Source: Membranipora membranacea (Eukaryota > Bryozoa > Gymnolaemata > Cheilostomatida > Membraniporidae). From it: a stretch of 60,000 bases of DNA. The stretch covers positions 684,001 to 744,000 of the forward strand of contig OU612067.1 of NCBI GenBank assembly GCA_914767715.1, written 5' to 3'. Shown here in pieces: positions 18,193 to 32,100 of the stretch. The first letter of the stretch is position 1. Each line of letters starts with the position of its first letter. Below the pieces are notes generated by a model. It ran no database searches. It was not told the DNA's origin and was given only the letters and a program-made list of their open reading frames with translations. A program made the translations under genes and the position numbers.

Positions 18193-20157
18193 AGGTAGCC
18201 TACAAATCACTAAACATGTATATTTACTTTTTATATTTTTTTATTAACACTTGTGCCTTACATTATTTCCTACACTAGTCACACATACAGATAGGTCTCT
18301 ATTATCTATTTATAACGACGCGGTTTTTTCTAAAACCAGACTTGGACTTGTTAGTGACGCAAACTATTGATCCATTTTGTGCAACATGTATATTCTATTT
18401 TTGCCAATATTGTGATTCATAGCAATGATATCTGATTTCAAGCAAGCAATTGAACATTTTTCTTGTGTGAAAAAGAATAGCAAAGTTTCTTGCAGAGCGA
18501 TCAAAAAATCATCAGGGCCAGTAATTAATCATTAGTTGTAGTTGTTTTTTATGTTTTACTCGCTCAAATCCCAATAGAAAAGATAAACACACAATTAAAT
18601 ACAGTAATTTCTAGTGATGGAGGTAAACTTATGCATCGATTTATAACAACAGCTCATTTTGTCAAATATTCCCTGAAAATTGTGCTGTTTTTAACAATTA
18701 AAAATGCCTTCTCTCAATCGTTTATAAAACTTCTTTTCCATGGATGAGTGAGGTAGCTGAGAAATTTCTTATGATATAATTAGGTCTGCTGTTGACCTTT
18801 TGAGAAATATTGATAAAACAGTTTCATATGACTTATTGGACATTGGTACATACTAAGGATACTGGGCAGGCAAATATTCCTTTAATGTCATACAGAATTT
18901 TTCAATGATTTAGGGAATGGTTTAGATGTGTAAAAACAATTTTTCGGTAAACTGTAATTTACTTTACTAGATAGGATGTTGCTGTAGATAATGCGACCAA
19001 ATGCAGTAATAAAATTTATTATTGTCCTAAATTTCCTGAAGACATTACAAGATAGTAATAAATCTCCACACATTATTTCTATACATAACAAAAATACCAC
19101 TATATACAGATTACCTGAATTTTAAGCTCTCCAAAAACTGGTAAGCCATGGCCACTTGCCCCCCCCCCCCTTCATATATGGTACAGTGCCCGTTATAAGA
19201 GGGAGAACTTTTTAGAGCCCCCTCAATAGTTGTCCATCCAAATATGTCTGCAATATGGCTGCAATTATCAGTATCAGCATGGTATAAGAAGAAGATTCAG
19301 GCTACTCTACATAACGAGATACTTATTGGATCACTGTCTAGATTGAGGTCAGTCTACATCCCGGGAGCATGTTCAATCTTTGTTCGGTAACTTGCTTGTA
19401 ATCATGTATGTCTCTGTATTCTACTACAATGAAATATCAGCCAAGAACCCATCCGACAACCATCAGCACTCTGACCAACTAACTGACTAACCAGCAAGTG
19501 AGATGGAGTGACAAAATACCTTTTAGAGTTAGCCTCTACACAACTTTCCTGGAAAGAAAGGTACTGGGAGATCGAGTAGGACAGGTTTTGTTAGCAAATG
19601 TTTGGTATTGAGGCGCCTTGATACACAGATTTTTCCTCCATATTCAAAGAGAGAACAAACTTGTGATGGGAAACAAAGGAAAATCAGCCAATGCAAGCCT
19701 TATTTCAGCGGCCTAAGAAATAAGGCTGCTGAGATAAGGCTAAAAATGGCTGATTCCATATGACTATCTTGGATAACATGTCTTGAAATGCTATGCTTGC
19801 TTTGCCATGGACTTTCGAACAGAATTGAACCAGACCATCTCTGAGGGCTAGAGTCCAAGCTCAGAATTCTTAGGTGTAGTTGTCTTCTTCTTTTTTTTAA
19901 CATAATTATTGCGCACCAATTCCATATTGCAGCGCAAACAGAAACTCCAATTTCAACGGTCTAATCTGATTGGCCGGTCAAGAGTTATATTATCCAATCA
20001 AATGACGAGCAAGAGGCCAAGGTTAAATGAAGGAAAAATTGATTCTTCTACTAAAGATATAGAAATTCAGTGCAAATGTTATGAAAATTCAATCAAATTG
20101 ATCTGGCATTGAACATTTTCTATGCACCTCAGAACAGGGCTTCCCCAAAGCAAGACC
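18193..20157. other. Intergenic between the Trunk-like gene and TMX3
   Basis: AT-rich, with a short poly-C run at about 19158-19170 and no supported exon. The 3' UTR of the Trunk-like gene and the promoter of TMX3 must lie here. I could not place either precisely. Confidence 0.5.
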
Positions 20158-23100
20158 ATGCTTAGTATATGCCTCTTCTTGTCAGCTGCTGGTAGGTTTG
20201 CTAATGCACACTGCACTTACTCAGTGAGTGTCGGTTCACAGTCACTCACAGTGACTGAGTGGACACTCACTGTTATGATTCTTATTGAATGAGTCCTACC
20301 TACCTACTACATAGTATAAGTAGTATTGTGACAATGGTAAGAGGTTGTGGTAAGGATATATAAGCAGTTAATGTAGGTGCTAGTTACTTATTTTATGACA
20401 GAATAATAATGAGAAGATTGTATTTAAAGGGCAACCAAGGTTTCGCAGCAATGCATTAATGGGTAGCAAATGATGTGCTGGGCAGCATCAGCTTTGTGCA
20501 TTACGCGATGCAAAACTCAAAGTAGTTGCTGGCTCTAAGCTGGGTAACACTTCAGTTTAGGGGAGGTTCCAAGACTTTGCTGTAATAATTATAGAGCACA
20601 GGCTAAATAATAACAGGAACAGGAAACTGCTATGTGGTATTCTCTTTTAGCTGAGTTTGAGTACCTGATGGAAGAAATGTTTCACAAGAATTCTGGCTGA
20701 ATAACCATCCAAATTATATTTTGTCTTTTTCCCCATGCAGAAGGTGCAATCTGCTATTAATCAATGGCCATCAATGAGAAGTTATTTGAAACCTTGGTTG
20801 CCCTTTAATTTTTATATAAGAAATGTCAATTGGATTGTATGGATTGTATGAATGTAAATTTTGATTTAGCAATATTTATCAAGTTGAATAATTGACCTTA
20901 TTCATCACTTAGGTATGACAAAGGAGTGAGTTTGAAGGCTTAGTACTTAAAAATTCCAAATCGAATGTGGAAACTCCTCTTTTCTCTTGTCTTCATATCT
21001 AGCAATAACTGCTCCTCGCTGTATCCCCATGCACTTGCCAGCTGGTAGCCTAATCAGCTCAGATCAGTAAAACACAACTAGGGCTGAATGACTTGGATCA
21101 TAATGACAGGTGGTATTACATTAGTCTAATGAAATTAGATTTTCATAGACATTCTCATCATTCCGTTCGCCTATCTATAATCTCTTTTTTTCTTTCAGTG
21201 ACTTGTTCCAGTGGGTTGCAAGGACATGGATCATATGTGATGAACCTGGATAGTCGGTAAGTCTGACCAGGTTTTATGGCCTTCAAACTATATTGCGTAC
21301 CTAATATATCGAACAATGTATCTGATACTGATCAACTACAACTCACACCCTTGTCTCTCCTTAAGACGAGATCGGTCACCCTCCTAAACTACTGCTGCCA
21401 CTCAGGGAAATATAGGCTCATTGCATTGTGTATAGCTATAAGTGTACTGAACGAGGCGTTAATCTCAGAATTATGACCTAGCTGGCAAATAATGTACCCA
21501 ATCTGATTGATATGATCAGGGCATGGAATCAATGAACATATGAATTGGTGACAGAAATAATGTCATCAATAATTAGTTATTTGCTTCACTCCCTGGCAAT
21601 TTGACGGCCACTTACTGCAAAAAATTTTGCCCATTAGATGGCAATGCCGTGATTGAAGTTTCATTTTGTTAACTTTGAGCTATACGGAATTCAACGTGCA
21701 AACATTTACAGTGACAGTAGGATGGATGTAATACCTTCACAGTACAGGTACTTAAATACCTGTTAATATGAATAAGTAAGAATGGTGTGAGTGGAAGTCA
21801 TTACTATCCACTTATAATCCATACATGGCGCTATGTGTAACTTATGTGCTATTTTTATCCTTATGTTGCAGGTTTGAATCGACAAGAGGTGAAAACCCGT
21901 ATCTTGTTGAGGTAAGAGCAGGCATTATTTTTGATAAATTCTACATTTTACGTTCGTTACTGTTACTATTACTGTTGCCTTTCATAAAAAAAAGTCATAT
22001 CAAGGCTGTCCTAACGGTCATGATAAGATATAAAGTTCCTTATGTTAATAATTTTTGAGATAAGAGAGATGTGCTATGCGACCATTTATGCCACTTTTAG
22101 ACTTCTAGAAACACTCATGACATATAATGAGTTTGTTTTAGTTGGAACACTACAAAATATAACGCAGAATATATGTGATCTGCGTCTATACCCGTCAATC
22201 TGGTCAATACTCTGTCTAGGCAATATCGGTACAAGTAACAGCTGAGAGTTATCTTTTGATGCAACAGGCGACGATACCCCCCTTTTATAATAACTCATTA
22301 TTAATAATTTAATTGATGATTTGTGAATACAGAAGGGTAAACACAAAGTCTGAATTTAAATAATCAATTTCATAAAACTGCATATCAATACATAGTCCCT
22401 ACTGAACCCATAATAAGAACAACAATAAAAGAAGATTGAGTTCCGATCAGTTACTGTGTTAGCAAGGAGTTAGACTCCTTGGTGTTAGGAAGGGAGATCG
22501 TAACCCCTCCAATATTGCGTACAGGACACAATGATAATAAACACAGCTCATATCCATTTAATTTTGCAATAACCTGGTACGCACAAACTTACTATAAATA
22601 TGTGGATTAGGCCGCCTAAACCTTGGTAAGATTCCGATTGGAGACGCCCCTAATTCGTAAATTCCGGTATTTATGAAGTTCTAGATATGCATTAGACGGA
22701 TCATATATGTATTCAAAGTGCGGTTTGAAATGGAAACATTTTCAATTTAAAATATCTGTACTTTGGGAGCAGAGTTGTATTTCAAGGTCTCGCTCGGTTA
22801 GTTATTGTGATTGTGGCTATTTTAAATTGAAAGTCTTCCTGATTCAGAACTCCGAGCTGATCTATTTTATGTCGTAACATCAAGTTCATAGTGGGAGTCA
22901 ACTCTTTACTTCATGCTTATTGTAATTCGATAGATCCAATTATTTGGACTAGACCCTAGACTTAATAATAAACCTAGACAGCACACTATAAGGAGCATGA
23001 GGCACTGAGGCATTTAATTGTGGCTGATGTGACGATAATAAATCGTGTAGTAGCATTGGTGTATTAATAAACTTTCAGTTCATTAGTCTGAGCCCCCCCC

Positions 23101-26100
23101 CCCCCAGACTTTTGACCCCCTGGCGAGCGGTCCATGTACCAGGTTCTTCATCGTTATGCTGCTGAATGTAAAGCAATTTTCAAACTGAAAATCCGATCAA
23201 AATTTATCAAACTATCAACAAAAAACCAACTTCAAATCAATGATAGCATCATTTCTATTACACGACCCAATGTCGTAACGTGCCCACAATTAAGTGGCTC
23301 GCTGCAGCTGTATATAATGGGCGTCCCCAATCATTTCACCTATCCAAACTCTGCTCAAATTATAGTTTTTTTTATGTAGACTGCGAATGAAAAAATATTT
23401 TTTGTTTGTTTTATTTTCAGTTTTATGCTCCATGGTGTGGACATTGTAAAAAGTTGGAGCCAATATATGAGAGAGTGGCTGCTAAGTTAGACGGTACTGG
23501 GATATCTGTAGCTAAGGTAGATGCCACCATGTATAGTGACCTCTCGTCTCAGTATGATGTCCATGGATTCCCCACAATACTATAGTAGGTACTATCTACT
23601 CGTCGTAAGGCTAAACCAGAGTGCTACCGGTTATCAATCATCATAGTTACAGTTATTTTGATGAAGGACGGTTCTTAGTTTGAGTTCCAAAACTTTCATG
23701 AGGATGTTGAGGGTTTTCAATGATGAAGTGTCCCAAAAAACTCTTTTGGCTTTGGTATAAAATTATTTGAAATGTTTAAATTAGTGTTCTGGAGCCATGT
23801 TTTCTGTGTGCATGTGTTTATCATATGGTATGCATCACTTTGAAAAAATATGATATACAGCAATTCTGATTTATAGAAAGTTATCAAATATCAATTGTTT
23901 TGTTTGTCCACAATTTTATTTCTTTATCCGAAGCTGCTGATGTTATTGTAGTATTCAGGGCAGTAAGATAATTAACTATAGAGGAGATAGATCAGTGGCA
24001 GATCTTACTAGGTTTGCTATCAGATGTAAAAGGTAGGTCTAATAGGACTACCTGAATGCTACCTCACAGCTACATCACATCTACCTTACAGCAATCTCAC
24101 AACTACCTCAAAACAACACCACAACTACCGCACAGCAACCTCACATCTACCTCACAACAACCTCCCAAAAACCTTCCAAAAATGTGCAAAGACATAGAAT
24201 TGTATGCTATCTAGAGTAGTTGATATTTCTTAGTCGTGACACATCTATGGATTTTACCCTCAATTATTCACCCCAAACTCGCTGGCTCTCAATCACAAAT
24301 ATTGCAGTTAACCATTTATTACTAGTCATAACAGGTGAGATATTAAATTTGTCAAATTGAGGTCATTGAATTAGAAGGCATTTATAGACTCGATCCACTT
24401 AGTAATAACCATATTAAGTCTATGGTAATAACTGGCTTATTTTTCAATAAATTTGAGTCTGTTACATTTTTTGTTCTACATTATTTATATAATATGATAA
24501 ATATTCTTTAAAGGTCCAGGATGTGGGGTTGCCTTTGGATGCAAATATTTGCTTAGTTTTGACTTCCTGTGCTATTGCAAACTCATTCATGTCCAGAAGC
24601 ATCATGTGAATCTTATCTCAGCTGCCGTAGGGAAATGATGATGTCACTTCTTCTTTCATAATATTTGTTTTGTTCATTTCGATTGATGATAAATAGGTAT
24701 TAGACATTTATGACATCATCATTTCCCTTCATTAGTTGCAGTATAATGTATGTTTATGAGAAATGTGTGCTTTTGTGAAGCTGTCATTCTAACATAAAAA
24801 AAAACCTTTGAAGGTATGTAATTGACTCTTCACCACAAGGATTTGTCTTCATGTCTATCCCACATCCAGGACCTTTAAGCTGTTTACTCTTGTTATATCC
24901 ATTTACTATGTTTAACAGTCCATCTCTTCAGACGTTCCATAGCCTGGGAGGATTAAAGGATAGACTGAGGAGAAGTACAGAAGTATTATTTGTATACATC
25001 GGAGCTTCAGAGGGTGATCTGTTTGTGAGTCATGTGTAGAAGTGATTGTGATTGCTCATGATATCGGTGATGTCCCAGTTAACTTATACAGAACATGGGT
25101 CAGCACTTATTCATGTGGAAATGTCAATAACGAGAATACAATGACCCATTTACTCCTTCTGTGTGCTGAATCATCCATTATTATGTAATGCGACCAACAT
25201 GTAGAGTTAACTTATGAGGAATGGATATAAATTACAAAGTTGTCATCTTTATACTTGTGTCAGAATGAATATAAGAGATTAGCTGAGGAGATGAGTATAT
25301 CAGTAGATTTTTATCTAGCTGATAACTCCATTATGAAGCAGGTTAGTGTTAACAGTGTGTGACCCAATGCCAGAGGATGAGCCGAGTTATTATGGTTACC
25401 AGAGTCAGGATCTTCATGCTCAATGTCATATACCCACCAGACAAAATCAAGTTTGATCCTATTAGCCCACATTCCGGTTGTTCCTAGCCTGCTGGTTGTT
25501 GCCCTGAGGCTCAAAACTGCTAATGTAGGGGAGTCAGATCAACTCTGCTGACAGCCAGTGATGAGAAATTGGCAGCAATACCTGCTGGGTATAAAAACAA
25601 AAATTTTAGAGGAAAACCCCCCGAAGTCAGGTCAACAAGTTGCTTTAAAAAGCAATAGTATTTTACTGTTATAGTATTTATTCAATGTCTTAATCTAGGC
25701 CTTAAGCTTCCAAAATCACATGAGCCCAGAGAAAAGTATGTATGGAGTGTCTTCAGACAGCTATAAAAGCCTCCGCTCCCAAAAAATACCAACACTAACT
25801 CACCAAAGGATCACCACTTCTTCGTAGGATTGACCTCTGCAACAAAACAGGGAGCTTAATCCTCGGTCACAAGGTCTGGAACTGTTTTTATTAGTGGAAA
25901 TTTTCTGTACACACTTTTTGGAGTAACGCCTAAAATATGACACAATATCCCTAAATAATTACTGGTCTATGTAATGGAGCATTAAGTTCTGACTACCATT
26001 AGGCTCTTCACTCATTCCCTGGCTATAACCCTTTAATCACCTCATACTAATTAGTTCGGAGTGTTATGATACTGAGGGTATTGTTGTGGAGGCAGAGGCA

Positions 26101-29100
26101 AATATGTTTCCATGTTTCCATGAATGCTTCACCCCAACCCTAGCAAGAATAGCTCTCTGATCATCTAATTGAAGCGCAGTATGGCATTTGCAAAACAGAA
26201 ACGCTTTAATGGCTCAGGTATAGCAATTAAGTTGTTTTCCGGTAATTACTGACAAAAAAGGCGTAATTTCACACAGTAGTTTTTGGTCATGGAACACCAT
26301 CCTATCCTTCACACTACGACTCTATCTGTCTATATACGTCTCTATCCCCCTCGTGTCAGAGTGGGAGTAATTTCATGTCTCGCTAAAAATCAAACAATAA
26401 TAAAACTTCCTCCCTGTCTTAGTGCTCGCTCAGATAATAATAATATATTTATTGTCAGCAACAATTCATCATTTCTAATGTTTCTCATGTTTGAATGGAG
26501 GCTTCTTCGTGTGAAGAGTCCGGGCTTCATTGTCAAAAATAGTAAAAAAAACTTTGGTGCATAGGAATTATATCATACTTCTCTAATTTTACTGTCAAAA
26601 ATTGATGTGTTCAGGTTCGCTGATTTCATCCTTGCTCAGGGTTACTGTACATACATGTTGTATTTTGTATGTGCATACCTATTTTTGAACATATGGGTTG
26701 GCTGTTTTAATCTCTAACTCATTATATTGGAACGAGTGCTGGCAGAGAAAGGTACATGAAAATAGTGAATGGAAAATTTAAAACATCAAACTTTGTTAGG
26801 CGTAATAATGATTGTGTGTATAGTTATACCAGAGACTATAGATATATCCATGGTCTCTGGTTATACCAACTTACAAATTAATGCCAGATCAAGTTTAAAC
26901 CATCCGATAAGGAAGTGTAGAAGTTGGTAAGATAAATAGAGTGCCTACAATTAAAATAGTTAAATTAGGAATAATTAAATAGATGATATAGAAAACTTTA
27001 TGAATTCACTTTAGTCACAATAATGTCATATGTTTAATGATTGGGAAGGATTTGAAATATATTAACATGTAAGGAAATTACTCGCTCAACTTACAGTTAG
27101 CATATAGAGTATAAGTTTTAATAGAATATAGTATTGTAGCGGACTGTGGAATAGAGGAGTCCTGCATGGTTATGAGTTATAGATGTAGATATAGTAAGAT
27201 ATAGTTATTTAAAATCTATTGGAAATCAAGAAGTAAAAACGATTTGTGTTGTTAACTTCCTGCTGGTTGATAAATCCGCCGCTGAAAAAAAAACTAAGGG
27301 ATTAAAATTTAGAAAAAGCTCTGAGACTCACAATAAACATTTTTCTGAGTTTTCTCATTAGGGTAGTCCTCTCTCCATTTGGGTACTGTTTAGTGTTTAA
27401 CACACACAGCATTGGAAAATAGTGTTTAATTGGCTTGATCTGTGGTATATTGATATCTTTCGAAAAATTTAAGGGACAAGGTGTTTTCTGATAATATATC
27501 TAAATTTTGGTGATGAAATGTATGTATGTCTGTACGTACAAGTGTTTGTATGACATCATGACAAACATTGTTCATCTGGTATGTTTTTTACCGCTCATAC
27601 AGGAGACAGATACCCCCTCTCCTGTTATACTTGTGTATAAGGATGGACAGCGTTATGAGTTTGACAGCTCTAACCAGAAACAGGTGATCAAACTAGAGAG
27701 CTGGATAAAGGAAGAGAGATACTCAGCACTACAGCAGGCCAAAGGTGAAGTTATAATTATTTGGTTATAAATCTGCAGATTGCTCTTTTGGGAGTAAACT
27801 TTCCTGATTTAACGAAACTGGATGTAGATGGAATCATGGTATGGATTATGACCAGGATAGTCAACGACACTATGATTGTCAGACTGTGCAGTTATATAGC
27901 ACATATTCAGCACCTATTCAGATGTGAGGGCTCATATCCTGTTTACAGATTTCACCTGCAAACATTTATGAACTGGAGCAGTTTACATCAGATTAAAAAC
28001 AGTTATGAAATCTCATGTCTTAAATTTCAGCGTTTGATATTGAGATGGAGTTACATTGTTTTAGGTTACATCATGGTTGTAACCATTAAAATTTATATTG
28101 TTGCAGCTAACTCCCTGCTTTTTTTACTGAAAGCTTGTGTTGTGATATATCAACTTCAAAAGGTCAGATTGCGTGTATTTTCATACTAGATTAAATGTGG
28201 TATTTATTTTGGCTGTATCCACGCTGGCTGACATGAGTTGTTGATATATTAAAGGTTCCGCATATTATGATCTGATGAGTCTGGATAAGATTTTAATATT
28301 ACTGGTGACTAGAGAAGAAGGCAGTGAAGGAGCTGAGGTCGAGAAAAATAGTCAAAGGTTAGTCCCATTGAATTCCATATCTGGAATAGCATCATTAGCT
28401 TTCTTTTGCAAAACAAAGGGCTTTCAAAAATAGCCAGTCCCTAGTAGCAATCTAGAAATGCCCTAATCATCGACACTGTATGGGGTATAATTACTGTTTG
28501 CAATTTTGTTAACAGGACAATTTCTCAGGCTAATTATTCACGCTACTAGGGACAGCCAATCAGATAACAGTCAGATGGGTCCCTGTGTTTAGTGTCCTAA
28601 CCGTATAACGCTATGATACTATTTCCATTCTAAGAGAAGAATCTAATTCAGTGGTTAGTCCATATTAATACATGAAACTTGAGAGGAATATCTTTCAAAT
28701 TTCTATTAATAATTTAAAAAAATTTAATAATAGAAAGCAAACTACCATTGACAGATCAAAGTATACAGCGCAGATATAAAACAGCAATCTATAGACTGAT
28801 GGTACATTGTTGGGTTAGATAAAGGTATACTGCGCCCAAATTTTCATACATATTAACTTTATTTATCACCGAACAATAGACAGTTTTCCGAGCTCTGATT
28901 TAGGCCTCAATTTGGAGTTGTCCTCTCTCCAGTTTGGTACTTTTAACCCACGCCACATAGGAAAAACGTGCTGAAAAGAGGGTTATCTTGAAAACCGCTT
29001 ATAAAAAGATAAAAATTATTTTTTGATTCAGAATCTACAACATTGAAAACTCATATGGACATAGTTAGGGAAATAATTTTAGTATTTGGATAGTCAAATA

Positions 29101-32100
29101 TAGCATTTTCTGCCTGTTTTGCGGGCAATTTGGCAGAATCTTTCATGAGTTTCAAAACTAAAATTAAGATTTATCAACATTCAAGCCTCTATTTGGATTT
29201 GGAAACCCTGTCTCACAGGGTTTTCAATGGTGCAGACTCTGAATCAAAAATCATTCTTCAATGGATGATTTCCTGTTTGAGATATCTTAGATGCATATTG
29301 TAAACAGCAAATTTCAAGATAAACAGAGAGTTCTTCTTGAGAATTCTGCATGTGGAAAGTTTGTGATATTTTTTCAATTTATTTCCATTCAAAATTTTCC
29401 AAATCCCTGGTTGATGTACCCTACCCAAACTATACAGTTAGTTGAACAAACATGGGATTTATTTTGGCAAAACTACCATCCAATGCACAATACAAAGAAG
29501 AGAGCCTTACACGCTAGAACAATGGTGGTTTTTCCTGTTCTGTTTTCAACACCTCAGTTGAGCGTTAGGCCATGATAATTGTTTAATTGGAGGGTTGAAC
29601 GTTGGAAATTCTCTGTGGGGAAAATGTTTTCCTGATTTTACCTCCTTAATTAAATTGTAAATTGAATAATCTAAGGTTTTCAATTTTTACTGCTTCTTGA
29701 TCATGATTTTTGGCAAACTTGTGTCGATGACTTTATTTTGGCTGTAGAGTAAACCCTATATACTGAGTAACAAATAAATTCATTATTATCTTTGCAATTA
29801 GCAGTTCAATTCTATTAAGGAATGTTTCATCATTCCTGTGCTGAAAACGCGAAATTTAAATAGTAAAATAATAATTAACTGATCAAAGTAAAGGGATGAA
29901 AAATTAATAATATGCCGTTGAACACGGAGAAAATATATAAATACACCACACTAAACAATAAAGAAAGATTGTACATGAAGTATTGTACATATTCGTTGCG
30001 GTCCATGTGAGTCTTGATGTATTATTTGTTTCGATTTGATGATAGTTATTACTCTTTATAGGCAAAAATATAACTGAGACAATTCTGCACGATCACCCAA
30101 ATACAAGGAAGGTTTATTCTTCAGATTAGAAAATTGCAGATATTAGCCACTAAAAAACCATAAAATATACAAATATAGAGCTAAATTTCTAAATTAAAAA
30201 CATATTTATCATGGAAAATATAAATCAAGTAATGTTACTCCCTCTCATACAACAAACATTATTATATCATATTAATCCAGTAAAAGTCTGTATAATAACG
30301 TTCAAACTCAAATATAATTTAAAACCTGATTTAAATCAGAATGGCCTCCAGATTAATATATTGTCTAACTGAGAACCTCACAAGGAGTTATAACCCTGAT
30401 ACGCGTATTCATTATTACATACTAGCATACATGTGAGGATATTACGGGCTGCTCATGGCCATGTTGAGTTTTTGTTTGCGGCGGTTATTATCATCCTGTC
30501 TCGGCTGATCACCTTGCGCGCGCTGACTCTCCTCGCCTGATTCAGCAGACAATGTCTCCTCGGCAGCATCTGTCTCCATCAGCTTCTCCCCATCATCGGC
30601 TGCGGCGGCTTCATCATCACTCAGTATGTGGTAGACAGGTCTGATCTTCATCTCCGACCTGCATAGGATGAGACATGTCTCAATGTAAGTCGCAAACAAC
30701 ACAAACTAGGTCTAGTATTAATTTATGCAGGCCCAATCTCTAACGTCTAAAGGTTTAAATGCAACACCTCTGCTGAATAGATTTGAGCTGAGAAATATCA
30801 CTGCAGCTTGAAGCAGATTACTGATGAGATATTGATGTATAATACCATCATAAGAAGGGCTCATGTGAGATATTAACTAAAACAGGGGGGTACTTTCACA
30901 CTAGAGTCTGACCAGTTTGCTAATCCTAGTCGGTTTTGACCACAAGTTGATGAAGGCCTTTACTTATTCCCAGATAGTAATAATAACGGCTAAAAGAATT
31001 CAGGTAATCATATTGTTGTACCATCTGAAAGCTCTTGATGTCACAATCGCAGAAACACAATTTTACAACAACATGTCGCAATGTTTAATATCACTCTACA
31101 AATAACTCGACTGGTCTAGGGATTACAAACAAATGATGGTCGAAGCAAAATTCTTTCTGTTACTGCTTTCGATAATCTCCTAGTATCAATTTAACTTTGA
31201 ATATTCATACATGAGACTTACTTAGAGGAAGCAATCAGCACCATAAATTTGTTTATGGAACAACTTTAATATTGTCAAGCCCATATCACAAGATGCTTCA
31301 TCATGTCCAGGCATGGGGATATCTTTTATGGCCATCATGTCGGTAGAAAAATAACTAAAATACTGGAATATTTTTCCCCAATAGACATGTCCTAAGTAGT
31401 TCTTTTCTTCCTACATGATATCCAGCGTGGTTTATTATCTATAATCTTAGCCAGTTACACCTTGCTGTCTTCTACTAAAATATAGTTACAATGTCAAAAC
31501 TTTGCAAGATCATTAAGATCATCTGCTTGAATAAAGAAATTTTAGTCTAAAGCAAATAGTGAATGCTGAAACAGTTATGATTCTCTATCCAACGGTTTCT
31601 CGTGCAGATCCTGGTTTTGAGAGCTTTCCAATGATATATGAAACAATAGAATTGGTCAATGCTGTTACTAAACCTAAATTCTTAATTTTCCGAGATGTTT
31701 CTCTCCTGACTTGCCGTATTTTTCTTCTTCATTGAAGGAACGAAGTAAAAGTACAAAGCAAATGTAATTGATAATAATTTAAATATTTGAAGCTTTACCT
31801 GAAGAGTTGTTCCTCCTTCCACTGCCTCCATGATATACCATTGTATGGTGGGTTACTAACATTGTAATATGGTCCATTTAGGTAGCTGCTCCAACAATTA
31901 GTGAACCACCTAGAATGTTTATAATTGTAGCATATATTCAACCATTGTGACCTTAAAGGCTATGAAGAAAAAATCATAATTTGAATTAATTCCACAGTGA
32001 CTGCTGATTCTGATCAAGTCTTTGTTCAGCTTCGCATTTTTAGAAGGATTTTGCTTCATGCAAACTCTCTCAGCATGCTCCTTAGCTCTTCCAACCACAA

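Noticed and set aside
23933-23957. Alternative TMX3 acceptor at TATTCAG
   Set aside because: Splicing there creates an in-frame TAG at the junction; the acceptor 6 bp upstream (TTGTAG) gives [13 protein letters not shown], matching the family.
24514-24560. Possible extra TMX3 exon after TTTAAAG
   Set aside because: It gives no similarity to TMX3 and runs into a stop; the exon at 24919 joins directly in phase and restores the expected length.
27761-28189. 142-codon open frame in the plus strand
   Set aside because: It overlaps a TMX3 intron between two well-supported exons, shows no recognisable domain and has intron-like composition.
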